Below, piece by piece: positions 55,064-64,000 of a stretch of DNA of 64,000 nucleotides. The DNA comes from Calothrix sp. NIES-4101. GTDB taxonomy: Bacteria > Cyanobacteriota > Cyanobacteriia > Cyanobacteriales > Nostocaceae. How positions within the stretch are numbered: position 1 is the stretch's first letter; every line of letters begins with the position of its first letter. The stretch lies in assembly GCA_004296455.1 (NCBI GenBank), contig AP018280.1, positions 4,960,001 through 5,024,000 of the forward strand, given 5' to 3'. The notes below the pieces were generated by a model. It had not been told where the DNA came from. It made no database searches and saw nothing but the letters and a program-made list of their open reading frames with translations. The translations under genes were made by a program, and so were the position numbers.

Positions 55064-56104
55064 ATGAATTCCGACCTGATGCCGTCGTCTGAACCTTCTA
55101 AACCAAGTAGATCGAACAAAGATAAAATTAAAGACCAAACTAGCATTGAAACTCCCAAGGAAGAAGTTCTTACCGAAGAGCTAACTTCTGAGGAAGAACA
55201 TTCGCTCGACATCGACAGCGACAACGCTGAAGATGAACATCTCGTGAATCGACAGCAGCCGATTCCGCCTCCGAGCGAACCGATGCAGTACCGAGCCATT
55301 GGCTTAGTTAGAGGTCGTTATGTAGCCAGTGCCGAACAATTTACCCAAGGCTCGCTGATTACCGTCGATGGTATCGAACTCAGTTCTGTCCTTCTGGGAA
55401 GGATTATGAGTTTGGTTAAAAATCATCTTGATTTGGAACAGGAGCATTTGTGGGTTGTTTATCCGCGTACTCGACAAGAAAACGACGAATTACACTTACA
55501 AATCGTTGGCGTTTGGGAGCCAGAAAAGCTCGCCAAAGTCTCAACATCTGAAGAGGAAGAAGATTCTACAGAATCAGAAGACTCCGTATCAACAGAAACT
55601 TTAGAACCAGAAGTCCTGACACCTTCATCCGAAATCCCTGATGGGGGCTTCTCTGTTCGTGGTGAGGTTGTTTATCAAACCCAAGATTGCAACAGCTTAG
55701 TTATCAAAATTAAGCAGGCTCCCCGCAAAAAGGACGATAAACCCAAATATTTCAAACTCAAAATCAAAGGCAAGCTCGATGCTCGAGCCGTCGGCAAGTT
55801 TTGGGATTTGCAAGTTAAACGCGAGGGTGATTCACTTACCATCGAAAAGGGTGAAGCCATTGCTGACTTGCCTAAGAAACGCCGACCTCCGTTTAAACCG
55901 GGCGCTGGTGGCGGTGGTAGAAGACCCTTTAAGGGTGGTGGCGCTGTTGGCAGTAGAAAGCCTTTCCGCAGACCTCCTGGGGGCGAAACTCCACGTCCAA
56001 TTAAAAAAGGTAGCGCTGACCCCAGCACGGCTCCTAAACCTTTGCCCAATCCCAGCCGTCCAACTCCTAAACCAATTAAAAAACCGAAATCGGAAGGGGA
56101 ATAA
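55064..56104 (+). CDS. Cyanobacterial hypothetical protein with Gly/Pro/Arg-rich tail
   Basis: A 346-residue protein from the ATG at 55064, which has aaggag 6 bases upstream; a GTG 24 bases earlier is in frame. The N-terminus is acidic and Ser-rich (about 1-65). A conserved globular segment (about 75-155) contains MQYRAIGLVRGRYVAS and HLWVVYPRTRQENDELHLQI, followed by an acidic Ser/Glu linker and a second segment (about 185-265, GFSVRGEVVYQTQDCNSLVI). The last 80 residues are basic and Gly/Pro/Arg-rich, suggesting nucleic acid or ribosome binding. Function is unknown. Confidence 0.7.
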   Translation: MNSDLMPSSEPSKPSRSNKDKIKDQTSIETPKEEVLTEELTSEEEHSLDIDSDNAEDEHLVNRQQPIPPPSEPMQYRAIGLVRGRYVASAEQFTQGSLITVDGIELSSVLLGRIMSLVKNHLDLEQEHLWVVYPRTRQENDELHLQIVGVWEPEKLAKVSTSEEEEDSTESEDSVSTETLEPEVLTPSSEIPDGGFSVRGEVVYQTQDCNSLVIKIKQAPRKKDDKPKYFKLKIKGKLDARAVGKFWDLQVKREGDSLTIEKGEAIADLPKKRRPPFKPGAGGGGRRPFKGGGAVGSRKPFRRPPGGETPRPIKKGSADPSTAPKPLPNPSRPTPKPIKKPKSEGE

Positions 56105-56224
56105 GCAAGTAAAGATTACAAGAGGCGGGGACGCGAGGAAATAGGTAAATGGAGATACATATCTTTAGTTTTTCACCTTTTCCACTCTTCCCATCCCACG
56201 TACCTGATCTTCTTTTCAACCTCT
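56105..56224. repeat. G-rich/C-rich dispersed repeat
   Basis: 'ggcggggacgcgagg' near 56125 followed by a pyrimidine-rich arm near 56170-56200 recalls the repeat between ccmM and ccmN. It lies between two convergent genes and could form a hairpin. Confidence 0.45.
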
Positions 56225-57418
56225 CTAAAACTCCGTCCAACGGTCTTGTGGCAAAAACGATCGCTCCATTGGGATTGGGGAAACAGGTTCAGTCAGGGTA
56301 AAAGTACCTGCTTCAATCCACTGTTTCAATTCTATGGCTACTTGTCTGGAGAGAAACATACTTGCCAGTGGGGCGCTTCGGACGCTTTTTCCTTCTATAG
56401 TGATACGTCCCGATTTTAATTGGGCGTAACTCACTAACCCAAATGTCGGACGCACACGCCGGGGGATGGAAAAATCTACAATTGGTGCAACTAGTTCTTG
56501 ATCTTGAACTGCACAACGGGCTACTACTTCTTCGTTTAATACTGGGTAGGGTATGCCGACACCTAACATCATTGATGGTCCGTAGTTTTTAAAATAACAA
56601 CCACGTATCCAACGAGAATCCATTTGTTTAGCATCACCAATTAATGCTAACGTCGCTGCTGGGCCAATTGGTGTCCGATTCGGTAAACGTTTTTGTAGTG
56701 GAAAATGCTGGGTTCCTTCCCACGAAACGTAACCAATGCCACCTCCTAAAAAAATTCTTGTACCAATACCAACTAGCTGTAAATCTGGATCATTGAGAAG
56801 CGGCGAAATTGCACCGGGGTTTGAATAAACAGCATTTCCCAAACGAGGTTGCAGGGGGCCAAGATAGGTGAACAGAGTTCTGTCACCCCCATTCACACCA
56901 ACTATAAAATTTTGATAAAGATTTCTAGGGTTAAATAAATAAAACTGATTAATTGTCTCGCGGGAAATTGTCGTTTCAAATGTGGCTCGTGGGTAGCAAT
57001 CAGTAACTTGTCCTTCAGCGCGGAGATGTACTGCTTTACCAGCAACTAAGTCTTCAATAACATGACCTCCACCGCGTAATATTTTCGGTGTGGCTTTGCG
57101 GGAGCGGGCTTCTTCACCATCTTTTGTCTCCACGGCACAGCTAGCACCCAAGTATAAATCGACAGCACCAAAACCAGAATATACTGGTACTCCATCGAGC
57201 CAAGCGCGACGAATTTTGATTGGTGGGTCTGTATGTCCTAAATTAATAATTGCGCCGCTTGATTCCATTGGCTCAAATGTGCCAGTAGTAATAACATCAA
57301 CTTTTTTCGCCACCTCAGTCACACCAAGTTCGACAACTTGAGCTTTGACTTCATCGACTGTGAGGACAGTTACTTTTTTTTGAATAATTTTTTCATTGAT
57401 TTCAGCAAGCGATCGCAT
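56225..57418 (-). CDS. DUF39 homocysteine-biosynthesis-type protein
   Basis: A 397-residue protein from the ATG at 57418 (MRSLAEINEKIIQKKVTVLT), preferred because an AGGGA site precedes it; an ATG 18 bases earlier is in frame. It belongs to the DUF39/HcyBio family, members of which (MA1821 type in methanogens) take part in sulfur insertion into aspartate semialdehyde to give homocysteine. Conserved segments include TTGTFEPMESSGAIINLGH and KIRRAWLDGVPVYSGFG, with a cysteine in ASCAVET. No NIL/ferredoxin partner gene lies in this window. The role in cyanobacteria is not established. Confidence 0.8.
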   Translation of the reverse strand: MRSLAEINEKIIQKKVTVLTVDEVKAQVVELGVTEVAKKVDVITTGTFEPMESSGAIINLGHTDPPIKIRRAWLDGVPVYSGFGAVDLYLGASCAVETKDGEEARSRKATPKILRGGGHVIEDLVAGKAVHLRAEGQVTDCYPRATFETTISRETINQFYLFNPRNLYQNFIVGVNGGDRTLFTYLGPLQPRLGNAVYSNPGAISPLLNDPDLQLVGIGTRIFLGGGIGYVSWEGTQHFPLQKRLPNRTPIGPAATLALIGDAKQMDSRWIRGCYFKNYGPSMMLGVGIPYPVLNEEVVARCAVQDQELVAPIVDFSIPRRVRPTFGLVSYAQLKSGRITIEGKSVRSAPLASMFLSRQVAIELKQWIEAGTFTLTEPVSPIPMERSFLPQDRWTEF

Positions 57419-57618
57419 AAAATTTTCCCTACCCATAACCGTAATTTTATTAACGCACGAAGCTAGGTAAAGAGGGAAAAAGAAAGGAAGACAGTTTGAA
57501 TAATAACTTCAAAATTGTTCTGCCTCAGAACTAATTTAGTTACAGCATGTCCTATTCTGGGAAAGCTCAACACAGAGTTCAGTTATCAGGCGGATACTCT
57601 ACAGAAAGTTGCAAACCA

Positions 57619-57856
57619 ATGAATATATCTAACTCAGAACAGGATTTATAAGCTCAATTATACAAATCTCCAACATACTGATTTGAGCGGTGTGGACTTG
57701 AGTGAAATCCATCTCAATGAAATTAATTTGAGTAGAGCAAATTTAAGCTGGGCAACTTTACTTAAGACAAAACTAACTCATGTTGATATGAGCTATGCCT
57801 ATTTAAATCGAGCCGATTTAATTGATGCCAATCTTGAAAGTGTTAATTTAACTTAA
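57619..57856 (+). pseudogene. Frameshifted small pentapeptide-repeat gene
   Basis: From about 57650 to the stop at 57854-57856 one plus-strand frame encodes pentapeptide repeats (TDLSGVDLSEIHLNEINLSR, then ADLIDANLESVNL). That frame has no ATG: a TGA closes it just upstream. An ATG at 57619 in another frame encodes MNISNSEQDL and then stops. The two pieces join naturally by one frameshift near 57645-57655. The gene ends 3 bases before the convergent dnaJ stop. Confidence 0.65.
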
Positions 57857-57858
57857 CT

Positions 57859-58869
57859 CTATAACTGAACATTATTTAAATTACTACGGGGATTATAGGA
57901 ACGAATACTGCGGAGTTTTTCGTATAATTCCCGTTCTTGCGGGGTAATATCTTTGGGAGTAGCGATCGCAATCTTCACCATCAGATCCCCACGACGACTG
58001 TTACCTAATACCCAACCTTTCCCCCGTAGTCGCAATGTTTGTCCAGAACGAATTCCCGGCGGAATATTAACTTTAGCTGTCGTGTTTTCAGGTGTGGGAA
58101 CCTCTACAGATGTACCTAATACTGCTTCATCCGGCGTAATTGGCACTTCACAAATTAAATTATCACCTTCCAATTGAAAAAATACATGGGGTTTTAATTC
58201 TACTTTCAGATATAAATCACCACGTTGTTGATTGAAAGGGTTAACTGGCCCTTTTCCGCGTACCCGCAATTTACTACCAGTTTTCGCACCCGCAGGAATA
58301 CGAACTTTAATAATTTCATTACCCAAACTTAGCTGTTTTTCGACACCATGAAATGCCTCTGCAAAACCTAAAGAAATTATCGCTTCGCTATCCTGAGTCT
58401 TTCCCCCATCCGGAGTTTGAAAACCATAATCGTTAAAGCCAGTTGGGCCACCAGTTTTAGTGGAAGTACGGTAAGAATAACTTTGCGAACTACCACGTGC
58501 GCCACCAGGAGCAGCACCGCCAAAACGACCTAACAATTCATTGATAAAATCATCGAAGCTACCATATTGACTGAAGTCGAAACCTCCCACATCAACACCA
58601 ACGCCACCAGCGCCATTGGGAAAGCCTTCTCCAGCTTGCTTCCAATACTGACCAAATTGGTCATATTTTTTACGTTTGTCGGAGTCGGATAAAACTTCGT
58701 AGGCTTCGCTAACTTCTTTAAATTTTGCCTCTGCTTGCTTGTTATTGGGGTTTACATCTGGGTGATATTTACGCGCTAGTTTGCGAAAAGCTTGTTTAAT
58801 TTCATCTTGACTAGCAGTCTTGCTGACTCCTAAGACAGAATAATAGTCTTTAAAATCAGTTGCAGCCAT
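57859..58869 (-). CDS. DnaJ/CbpA-type co-chaperone
   Basis: A 336-residue class B J-protein. The J-domain (about 6-72) has the HPD motif in [16 protein letters not shown], a Gly/Phe-rich linker runs from about 80 to 165, and two C-terminal substrate-binding domains follow ([15 protein letters not shown] and [15 protein letters not shown]). It lacks the Cys-rich zinc domain, so it is CbpA-like rather than classical DnaJ. It stimulates an Hsp70 and helps refolding. The start has a strong caggagg site. The 3' end abuts the pentapeptide pseudogene. Confidence 0.92.
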   Translation of the reverse strand: MAATDFKDYYSVLGVSKTASQDEIKQAFRKLARKYHPDVNPNNKQAEAKFKEVSEAYEVLSDSDKRKKYDQFGQYWKQAGEGFPNGAGGVGVDVGGFDFSQYGSFDDFINELLGRFGGAAPGGARGSSQSYSYRTSTKTGGPTGFNDYGFQTPDGGKTQDSEAIISLGFAEAFHGVEKQLSLGNEIIKVRIPAGAKTGSKLRVRGKGPVNPFNQQRGDLYLKVELKPHVFFQLEGDNLICEVPITPDEAVLGTSVEVPTPENTTAKVNIPPGIRSGQTLRLRGKGWVLGNSRRGDLMVKIAIATPKDITPQERELYEKLRSIRSYNPRSNLNNVQL

Positions 58870-59342
58870 CTAGCAGCCTCCTGTAAATATTACTAATAAG
58901 TATTGTTAGATTTATACAGTTAATCTAATTACTAGTTATGACTGGTTAAATTCCAGTTCAACAGCTTTATTCTCCTGGTTGCTATGCAGAAGTTCCCAGG
59001 AAATATGATTCCAATCTTTAAATTAACAAAGTTTAAATAAAAAGAAGTGTGGTTCCTGCTCAATGACAAAGGGAAATTCCCGAACAAAAATAAGTGCTGA
59101 GTGCTAAATAAAGTCAACTATCGCCCTGAATTTTGAAAGCGACAAAAAAGTAAGTCTTTGCGTAGGCGAAGCCAGCCCTGTGGATATCTACACTACCTTG
59201 AGATTCCCGAAGAGGTATATGCATTCCTGGGGATAAGCAAGCTACGCAATGACATCAACCCTCAGCCCTTGCTTAATTACTAAGCATCGAAACTGAATCA
59301 TCTATCGAGGATTTGACACACAAAAATACTTAACACTCAGGA
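58870..59342. other. Gap between glgC and the dnaJ-like gene
   Basis: 473 bases. A dispersed-repeat-like 'tttgcgtaggcgaagccagcc' stretch lies at 59157-59177. No gene or RNA was recognised. Confidence 0.45.
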
Positions 59343-60632
59343 CTAAATTATCATCCCATTGGGAATTAAAGCATTTTTCAAGATAACTACAATACCACTG
59401 CGTATGTAAAAACCCTGGTTTTCGCGGTTTGCTTCCTGCACATTATCTTTATTGATAATCTTCACATCGTGACCAATACGAGCGTTTTTATCAATAATGG
59501 CACGGCGAACGATTGTATCTGTTCCAATCCCAACAGGAACATCACCATGTTCGACGTTACACTGACGTTCTGCAAAGGCTTGATAATAATCAGCACCCAT
59601 GAGCATTGAATCTTCGATAATGCAACCCGATTCTACACGCGATCGCACACCCAAAACCGAGTGTTCGATACGGCAATTTTTGAGAATACAGCCTTCGCCA
59701 ATAATTGATTGGGTAATCTGACAATCGAGCAATTTGCTGGGAGGCAGGTAGCGAGGACGGGTGTAAATTGGTGCTTCTTCGTCGTAAAAACTAAATGGCG
59801 GCAGTGGTTGTTGTGTTAAAGCCAAATTCGCATTATAAAAGGCTTCAATCGTTCCAATGTCTTCCCAATAACCATCAAATAAGTAAGCTTGAACATTGTA
59901 ATCTTTAGCTGCATCTGGAATAATCTCTTTCCCAAAATCTGTTCGTTCTAAAGATTCATTCAACAGTTTAATCAAAACTTCTTTTTTAAAGACGTAAATC
60001 CCCATCGAAGCAATGTAAGGCTGAATTTCGGCTTGTTGTGGGGTTAAACCAAGTACAGTTGTATCAACCTGCATTTGCTTTAATGCATCACCCTTCGGTT
60101 TCTCGCTGAAATCAATTACCCTACCAGAATCATTAATCTTCATCAAACCGAAATCCGAAGCACGACGTTCATCCATCGGAATTACCGACAGGGTAATATC
60201 TGCACCAGTTTGACGGTGACGTTCTACAAACAAGCGATAATCCATCCGATACAAATGGTCACCCGAAAGGATCACAAGCTCATCTACTTTCCACTCTTCC
60301 AACAACCACAAGTACTTACGTACTGCATCCGCCGTTCCTTGGAACCAACTCGGATTTTCTGGGGTTTGCTGCGCTGCTAAAACTTCTACAAATCCCTCAC
60401 TAAAGCCTGCAAAGCTATATGTGCGGGCAATATGGCGGTTTAAAGATGCAGAGTTGAATTGCGTCAGGACGTAGATTTTAAAAATTTCCGAATTTATACA
60501 GTTACTAACAGGGATATCGATTAGGCGGTATTTCCCTGCAACTGGTACGGCTGGTTTCGCACGTAATTTTGTTAATGGGTAGAGGCGGGTTCCTGCACCA
60601 CCGCCGAGAATAATTGCTAATACGTTTTTCAC
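59343..60632 (-). CDS. glgC: Glucose-1-phosphate adenylyltransferase
   Basis: A 429-residue enzyme that makes ADP-glucose for glycogen synthesis. Signatures are [40 protein letters not shown], the segment [18 protein letters not shown], and [13 protein letters not shown]; the C-terminal beta-helix regulatory domain starts at about 300. Length is typical for the cyanobacterial form, which is activated by 3-phosphoglycerate. The start is GTG at 60632. Glycogen synthesis is a natural partner of the carbon-concentrating genes elsewhere in the window, but there is no operon link. Confidence 0.96.
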   Translation of the reverse strand: MKNVLAIILGGGAGTRLYPLTKLRAKPAVPVAGKYRLIDIPVSNCINSEIFKIYVLTQFNSASLNRHIARTYSFAGFSEGFVEVLAAQQTPENPSWFQGTADAVRKYLWLLEEWKVDELVILSGDHLYRMDYRLFVERHRQTGADITLSVIPMDERRASDFGLMKINDSGRVIDFSEKPKGDALKQMQVDTTVLGLTPQQAEIQPYIASMGIYVFKKEVLIKLLNESLERTDFGKEIIPDAAKDYNVQAYLFDGYWEDIGTIEAFYNANLALTQQPLPPFSFYDEEAPIYTRPRYLPPSKLLDCQITQSIIGEGCILKNCRIEHSVLGVRSRVESGCIIEDSMLMGADYYQAFAERQCNVEHGDVPVGIGTDTIVRRAIIDKNARIGHDVKIINKDNVQEANRENQGFYIRSGIVVILKNALIPNGMII

Positions 60633-61087
60633 TCTTATTTCTCCCGACTGCCGTTCAACTGTTCAACTCCACCTTCAGTTTAGGATGCTCTGTAGCCACT
60701 GGTAAGGGGGATCGAAGATTGGATTACGTTAAGTTTTTGCTTGTTTTATGTAATAAATACAACTACACAATGACACTTATGTCAAACTACAGTAACTTTA
60801 GACACGCATTCTATATGTGTTTGTACTTGAAAAATATTTTTGAACTTAAACAAATAGCTTTATAATGTTGAAAAATAAATTCTTTATGGCAATATACGGG
60901 CATTACGATGAGACAAAATCAAATTTGCAAACAAGCCTCTAATATAAAGTTACTCACTTAATTAACGTATATTTACTGAGTAGAATGAATCAAGCTTACT
61001 CTTGAAAATTTAATCTTTAATCGATGGTGTGTAAAAACAAAACGAGTGGAATGCAAGACAAAATGCAAAAAATGAGACTTCAGCCAG
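60633..61087. other. Gap upstream of glgC
   Basis: 455 AT-rich bases, which should contain the glgC promoter. A plus-strand 83-codon frame (60614-60865) overlaps the glgC start and has no family features, so it is not called. Confidence 0.45.
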
Positions 61088-61360
61088 CTATCGATTCATA
61101 AGGCGCAATTTCTGCGAAAGTCTGAGATATTTTACCCAAGGCTGCTGAGATAATTCGGAAATTGCCTTTGGTGAAAGAGTCGCAGTGACAATATCCTTGC
61201 CTTCTGTGAATCCACTCAGATGCAAAGAATCGAGGAATGCAAATGCATTTGCGTCTAATGGTTGATTAGTATGGACAAATACCACCAAACTCGCTTCATC
61301 TGAATTTTCTACCTCATTAAGTGCCATTACCAAACTTGCATCCAACTTTTGATAGTTCAT
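61088..61360 (-). CDS. Small hypothetical protein, I9-inhibitor-like fold
   Basis: A 90-residue soluble protein. The pattern SLVVFVHTNQPLDANAFAFL, then DIVTATLSPKAISELSQQPW and VKYLRLSQKLRLM suggests a beta-alpha-beta ferredoxin-like fold similar to subtilase propeptides/inhibitor I9, where the final strand carries 'V.Y(L/I)R.S'. This is a structural guess from the pattern. It stands alone between long gaps. Confidence 0.55.
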   Translation of the reverse strand: MNYQKLDASLVMALNEVENSDEASLVVFVHTNQPLDANAFAFLDSLHLSGFTEGKDIVTATLSPKAISELSQQPWVKYLRLSQKLRLMNR

Positions 61361-62114
61361 ATGGTTACTTCCAATTCAACATGGCAGGTTTAATTACCTG
61401 TTTAATTCCAAACTATCAAATTTAGGGAAACACTGTGCCTACCAGAATGCAGAATATTAACCTCACACCATGGAATAAGTATTTGTCAAAAAGATTTCTT
61501 GACAAACATATAAATATAGGCATTGACTGCATGATGTAGTTCCGTAAAAGCACAACCTAGAGTAATTTTTTCTTCAATCCAAGCTGAATCTTTAGTAAAT
61601 AAGGCAGAACAGCAGGCTATCTTTATGTTTTACCTATTGCCCTGATGATGGATAAATCATGATTAATAATGATTCCCATTGACAATAATTTTTATAGTAA
61701 CTTATAGTTATCTCATTCTCACAGCCCTTCAGGCTCTGATATCTTTCTCCTACTTATTCACCAGGCTACTGTTTACGTAGCTGACGGGGTATAAATCTTA
61801 TTGCCAAACCCAGATAAAATCAACTTGTCTTGTCCAGGTAGAAATAGATATAAATCAAATTCATTCTCAGGTTAATAATTGTTTGGTATAATTAAGAAAT
61901 GTTAAGCGAAAGTTGCTAATGTATATAGGAGTAGATTTGTTAAAGATAATCAGTTCGCGACAAATTATCTGACAATAAACCTGCCCTTATTAGGTTATTA
62001 GTGAATTGCTGGTAGACTCCGATTGTTTCTTATAGTAACTATCGAAAAATAGCAATTAACTATTGACGGTTGACAACTAACAGCTAACAGTCAACAATCC
62101 ACAGAATTGGAAAT
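61361..62114. other. Long gap upstream of folE
   Basis: 754 AT-rich bases with low-complexity 'gttgacaactaacagctaacagtcaacaatcc' repeats just upstream of folE (62067-62098). Promoters for both divergent genes are expected. No gene was seen. Confidence 0.45.
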
Positions 62115-62765
62115 ATGACTTTATCGATTAGTCCTGAACTAACATCTGCTGAACAGGTTTTATCATCTTTAGCGACTCAAGCAAAGCCTAAAGTAACCGA
62201 TGCGGAGATGATGCAGGCTGTGCGTACTTTGCTAATTGGGTTAGGAGAAGACCCAGACCGGGAAGGGTTAAAAGATACTCCAAAAAGGGTGATGAAAGCT
62301 TTACAATTTCTCACCAAGGGATATCATGAATCTTTAGATGAATTGCTAAATGGAGCAGTATTCACTGAAGATGCAAATGAAATGGTTTTAGTTCGGGATA
62401 TTGATATTTTTAGTTCTTGTGAACACCATATTTTGCCCATAATTGGTCGCGCTCATGTCGCCTATATTCCAAATGGTAAAGTCATTGGATTATCTAAAGT
62501 TGCCCGTATTTGTGAAATGTACGCACGTCGTTTGCAAGTACAAGAAAGGCTAACATTTCAAATAGCCGACGCATTACAAAGATTGCTCAAACCGCAAGGT
62601 GTTGCAGTCGTAATTGAAGCAACCCATATGTGTATGGTAATGCGTGGTGTTCAGAAGCCAGGCTCTTGGACTGTTACCAGCGCCATGCGAGGTGTATTTG
62701 CTGACGACGCACGTACTCGCGAAGAATTCATGAATTTAATTCGTCACAAACCAAGTTTTAGTTAA
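62115..62765 (+). CDS. folE: GTP cyclohydrolase I
   Basis: A 216-residue enzyme catalysing the first step of tetrahydrofolate and pterin synthesis, GTP to dihydroneopterin triphosphate. Zinc ligands Cys102 and His105 ([20 protein letters not shown]) and Cys173 ([14 protein letters not shown]) are present, with the family start [20 protein letters not shown]. Normal length for the homodecameric form. The ATG follows 'tggaaat', a moderate ribosome site. Confidence 0.96.
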   Translation: MTLSISPELTSAEQVLSSLATQAKPKVTDAEMMQAVRTLLIGLGEDPDREGLKDTPKRVMKALQFLTKGYHESLDELLNGAVFTEDANEMVLVRDIDIFSSCEHHILPIIGRAHVAYIPNGKVIGLSKVARICEMYARRLQVQERLTFQIADALQRLLKPQGVAVVIEATHMCMVMRGVQKPGSWTVTSAMRGVFADDARTREEFMNLIRHKPSFS

Positions 62766-62910
62766 TTTTGAATGGTTAGTAGTTCGTAGTTAGTAGTTAA
62801 TGGTTAAGAGTTAGTAGTTGGTAGTTAATTCTTTGTAGTTCGTGAATATCTATTAACTACTTACTAATTACCAATTAACCATTTACTAATGAGCTAATGA
62901 ACTATTCGTA
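62766..62910. repeat. Low-complexity repeat between folE and a pentapeptide gene
   Basis: Repeated 'gtagttagtagttaatggtta' units (62775-62830) are followed by complementary 'actacttactaattaccaattaacc' (62855-62882), allowing a long imperfect hairpin between two convergent genes. Confidence 0.6.
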
Positions 62911-63459
62911 CTAACTACCACCAGCCCAAGTTACCCACTTGTGAGATAAACCTGTATAAATTTTTTCCCTACTCATTTCTTCTTCAGTGATAATGGCCCC
63001 AGTTAAATCCGCACCAGTAATTTCTGCTTCATACAAATTGGCTGCACTAAAATCTGCATGAAATAGATTTGCTCCACTGAAATTTGTACCGCTTAATTCC
63101 GCCTCACTTAAATTAGCACGAGCTAGATTTGCTAAAACTAAACTAGCACTTCGTAGGTCAGCACGCTTCAGATTACTGGCTTCCAAATTAACATGAACCA
63201 TATCTGCACCAATCAAATTGGTTTCACTTAAATTTGCACCCGAAAGATTTGCACCATTCAGGTCTGCATCAGTAAGATTGGCACAACTTAGGTCACATCC
63301 CATCAAATTTGCACGATTAAGGTCTGCACCACTCAGGTCTGCACCACTCAGGTTTGCGCCACTCAGATTTACGTCTCGGAGATTGGCTTGATGCAGAATT
63401 ACTCCATGAAAATCTCGTTCTCCTGCTGCATATCGACTCAGAATCGTATTCTTGTCCAT
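62911..63459 (-). CDS. Pentapeptide-repeat protein
   Basis: A 182-residue protein dominated by A(D/N)LXX pentapeptide repeats (about 23-155), for example ANLSGADLSGADLNRANLMG, which form a right-handed quadrilateral beta-helix. The N-terminus DKNTILSRYAAGERDFHGV is a common cyanobacterial leader, and the C-terminus carries a non-repeat segment ending in WVTWAGGS. Function is unknown; some family members mimic DNA or bind proteins. No signal peptide is seen, so it is likely cytosolic. Confidence 0.85.
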   Translation of the reverse strand: MDKNTILSRYAAGERDFHGVILHQANLRDVNLSGANLSGADLSGADLNRANLMGCDLSCANLTDADLNGANLSGANLSETNLIGADMVHVNLEASNLKRADLRSASLVLANLARANLSEAELSGTNFSGANLFHADFSAANLYEAEITGADLTGAIITEEEMSREKIYTGLSHKWVTWAGGS

Positions 63460-64000
63460 ATTGCCCTCACTATAATTGACAGGTTAACTTTCTTGATTGC
63501 ACTTTAATTTGTTAGGAGTTAATTTTCCCCTCACGCCAGACTCTAACAACTATTGTGTGAAAAGAAGTTTTGCGAAAACTGTATTTCTCAATTGTGCTTG
63601 AATTTATTATTTTTGGAGCGATCGCTTAACGTAAAATAATAATCAAATTATTCAAAATTTATTATTAGGTAATAAGACTTAAATTTTCCATGAAAGTCTT
63701 AATATATCTCAACATTTTTATAATTCAAATCCAGTTTATATGCTCAATTTTGGAAAAAAATCGGGGATATTGATTTTTAAGAATGGTCGTTATTTATTGT
63801 TTATGACCATTTCCAAGAATGATTTATTTTCATCTATCTGTAGTTATATTAATCAAAGATTAGATTATTTTGATGATGTTGTTATTTTATTTGAGATTCC
63901 CGACTTTGGGAACAGTCGGGAGTAGTAGGTTTGTTTTGGTTGCAGTGAGCGATCGCACTCACTCAATTTAGGCATGTAAACCCAACACTCTCAGAGCAGG
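63460..64000. other. Right-edge region without a confirmed gene
   Basis: 541 AT-rich bases with HIP1 sites near 63619 and 63949. A 61-codon plus-strand frame at 63740-63925 (MLNFGKKSGILIFKNGRYLL...) has no ribosome site or recognised family; I leave it uncalled. Confidence 0.45.

Noticed and set aside
63740-63925. 61-codon frame near the right edge
   Set aside because: No ribosome site and no recognisable family; AT-rich context yields such frames by chance.

Overview
The window is a chromosomal segment from a filamentous, heterocyst-forming cyanobacterium (order Nostocales). Evidence: a carboxysome (ccm) operon, the small photosystem I gene psaM, cyanobacterial glgC, a PatA-like regulator, many GCGATCGC (HIP1) sites, heptamer tandem repeats, low GC, and above all a polysaccharide island whose gene content and order match, from memory, the heterocyst envelope polysaccharide (HEP) island of Anabaena PCC 7120. 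The genus cannot be fixed from this sequence.

Layout. 1-8.2 kb: inorganic-carbon concentration. A partial ndhF of the CO2-uptake type diverges from ccmK2-ccmK1-ccmL-ccmM-ccmN-ccmO, followed by a CmpR-type LysR regulator. CcmM carries a gamma-carbonic anhydrase domain with its ligands, three RbcS-like modules and a convincing internal start for the short isoform. 8.4-22 kb: mixed genes (MuiA-like protein, an intact IS701-type transposase, DUF6464-like protein, fmt, a secreted hypothetical, a small bitopic protein, psaM, a D-ribulokinase-like FGGY kinase, a PheS/FDX-ACB 'mystery ligase', an anchored beta-propeller protein). 22.2-44.9 kb: HEP island, all on the minus strand. Read in the direction of transcription it runs: rfbF, an LhgO-like oxidase, an SDR epimerase, rfbC, a Rossmann oxidoreductase, GT4, a Wzc-like co-polymerase, hepC, the exporter hepA, four GT2s with one GT4 plus a further GT2, and a Wzy/WaaL-type polymerase or ligase. 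Together these make, assemble and export a polysaccharide.

45.5-49.4 kb: a minus-strand three-gene unit of a VWA protein, a PP2C phosphatase and an unusual protein kinase with a Cys/His cluster, a membrane segment and TPRs. This is the layout of a TerY-P-type phosphorylation triad and is the best candidate here for a poorly understood system. It diverges from a PatA-like response regulator. 51.5-64 kb: codA-like cytosine deaminase, an alkyltransferase-like protein whose active-site Cys is Trp, TPR protein, a cyanobacterial hypothetical, a DUF39 homocysteine-biosynthesis protein, a frameshifted pentapeptide gene, a CbpA-like DnaJ, glgC, a small hypothetical, folE and a pentapeptide-repeat protein.

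No rRNA, tRNA or CRISPR array was recognised by eye. Several long AT-rich gaps hold nothing I can name. Start codons were re-chosen where a Shine-Dalgarno sequence or family alignment argued for it.
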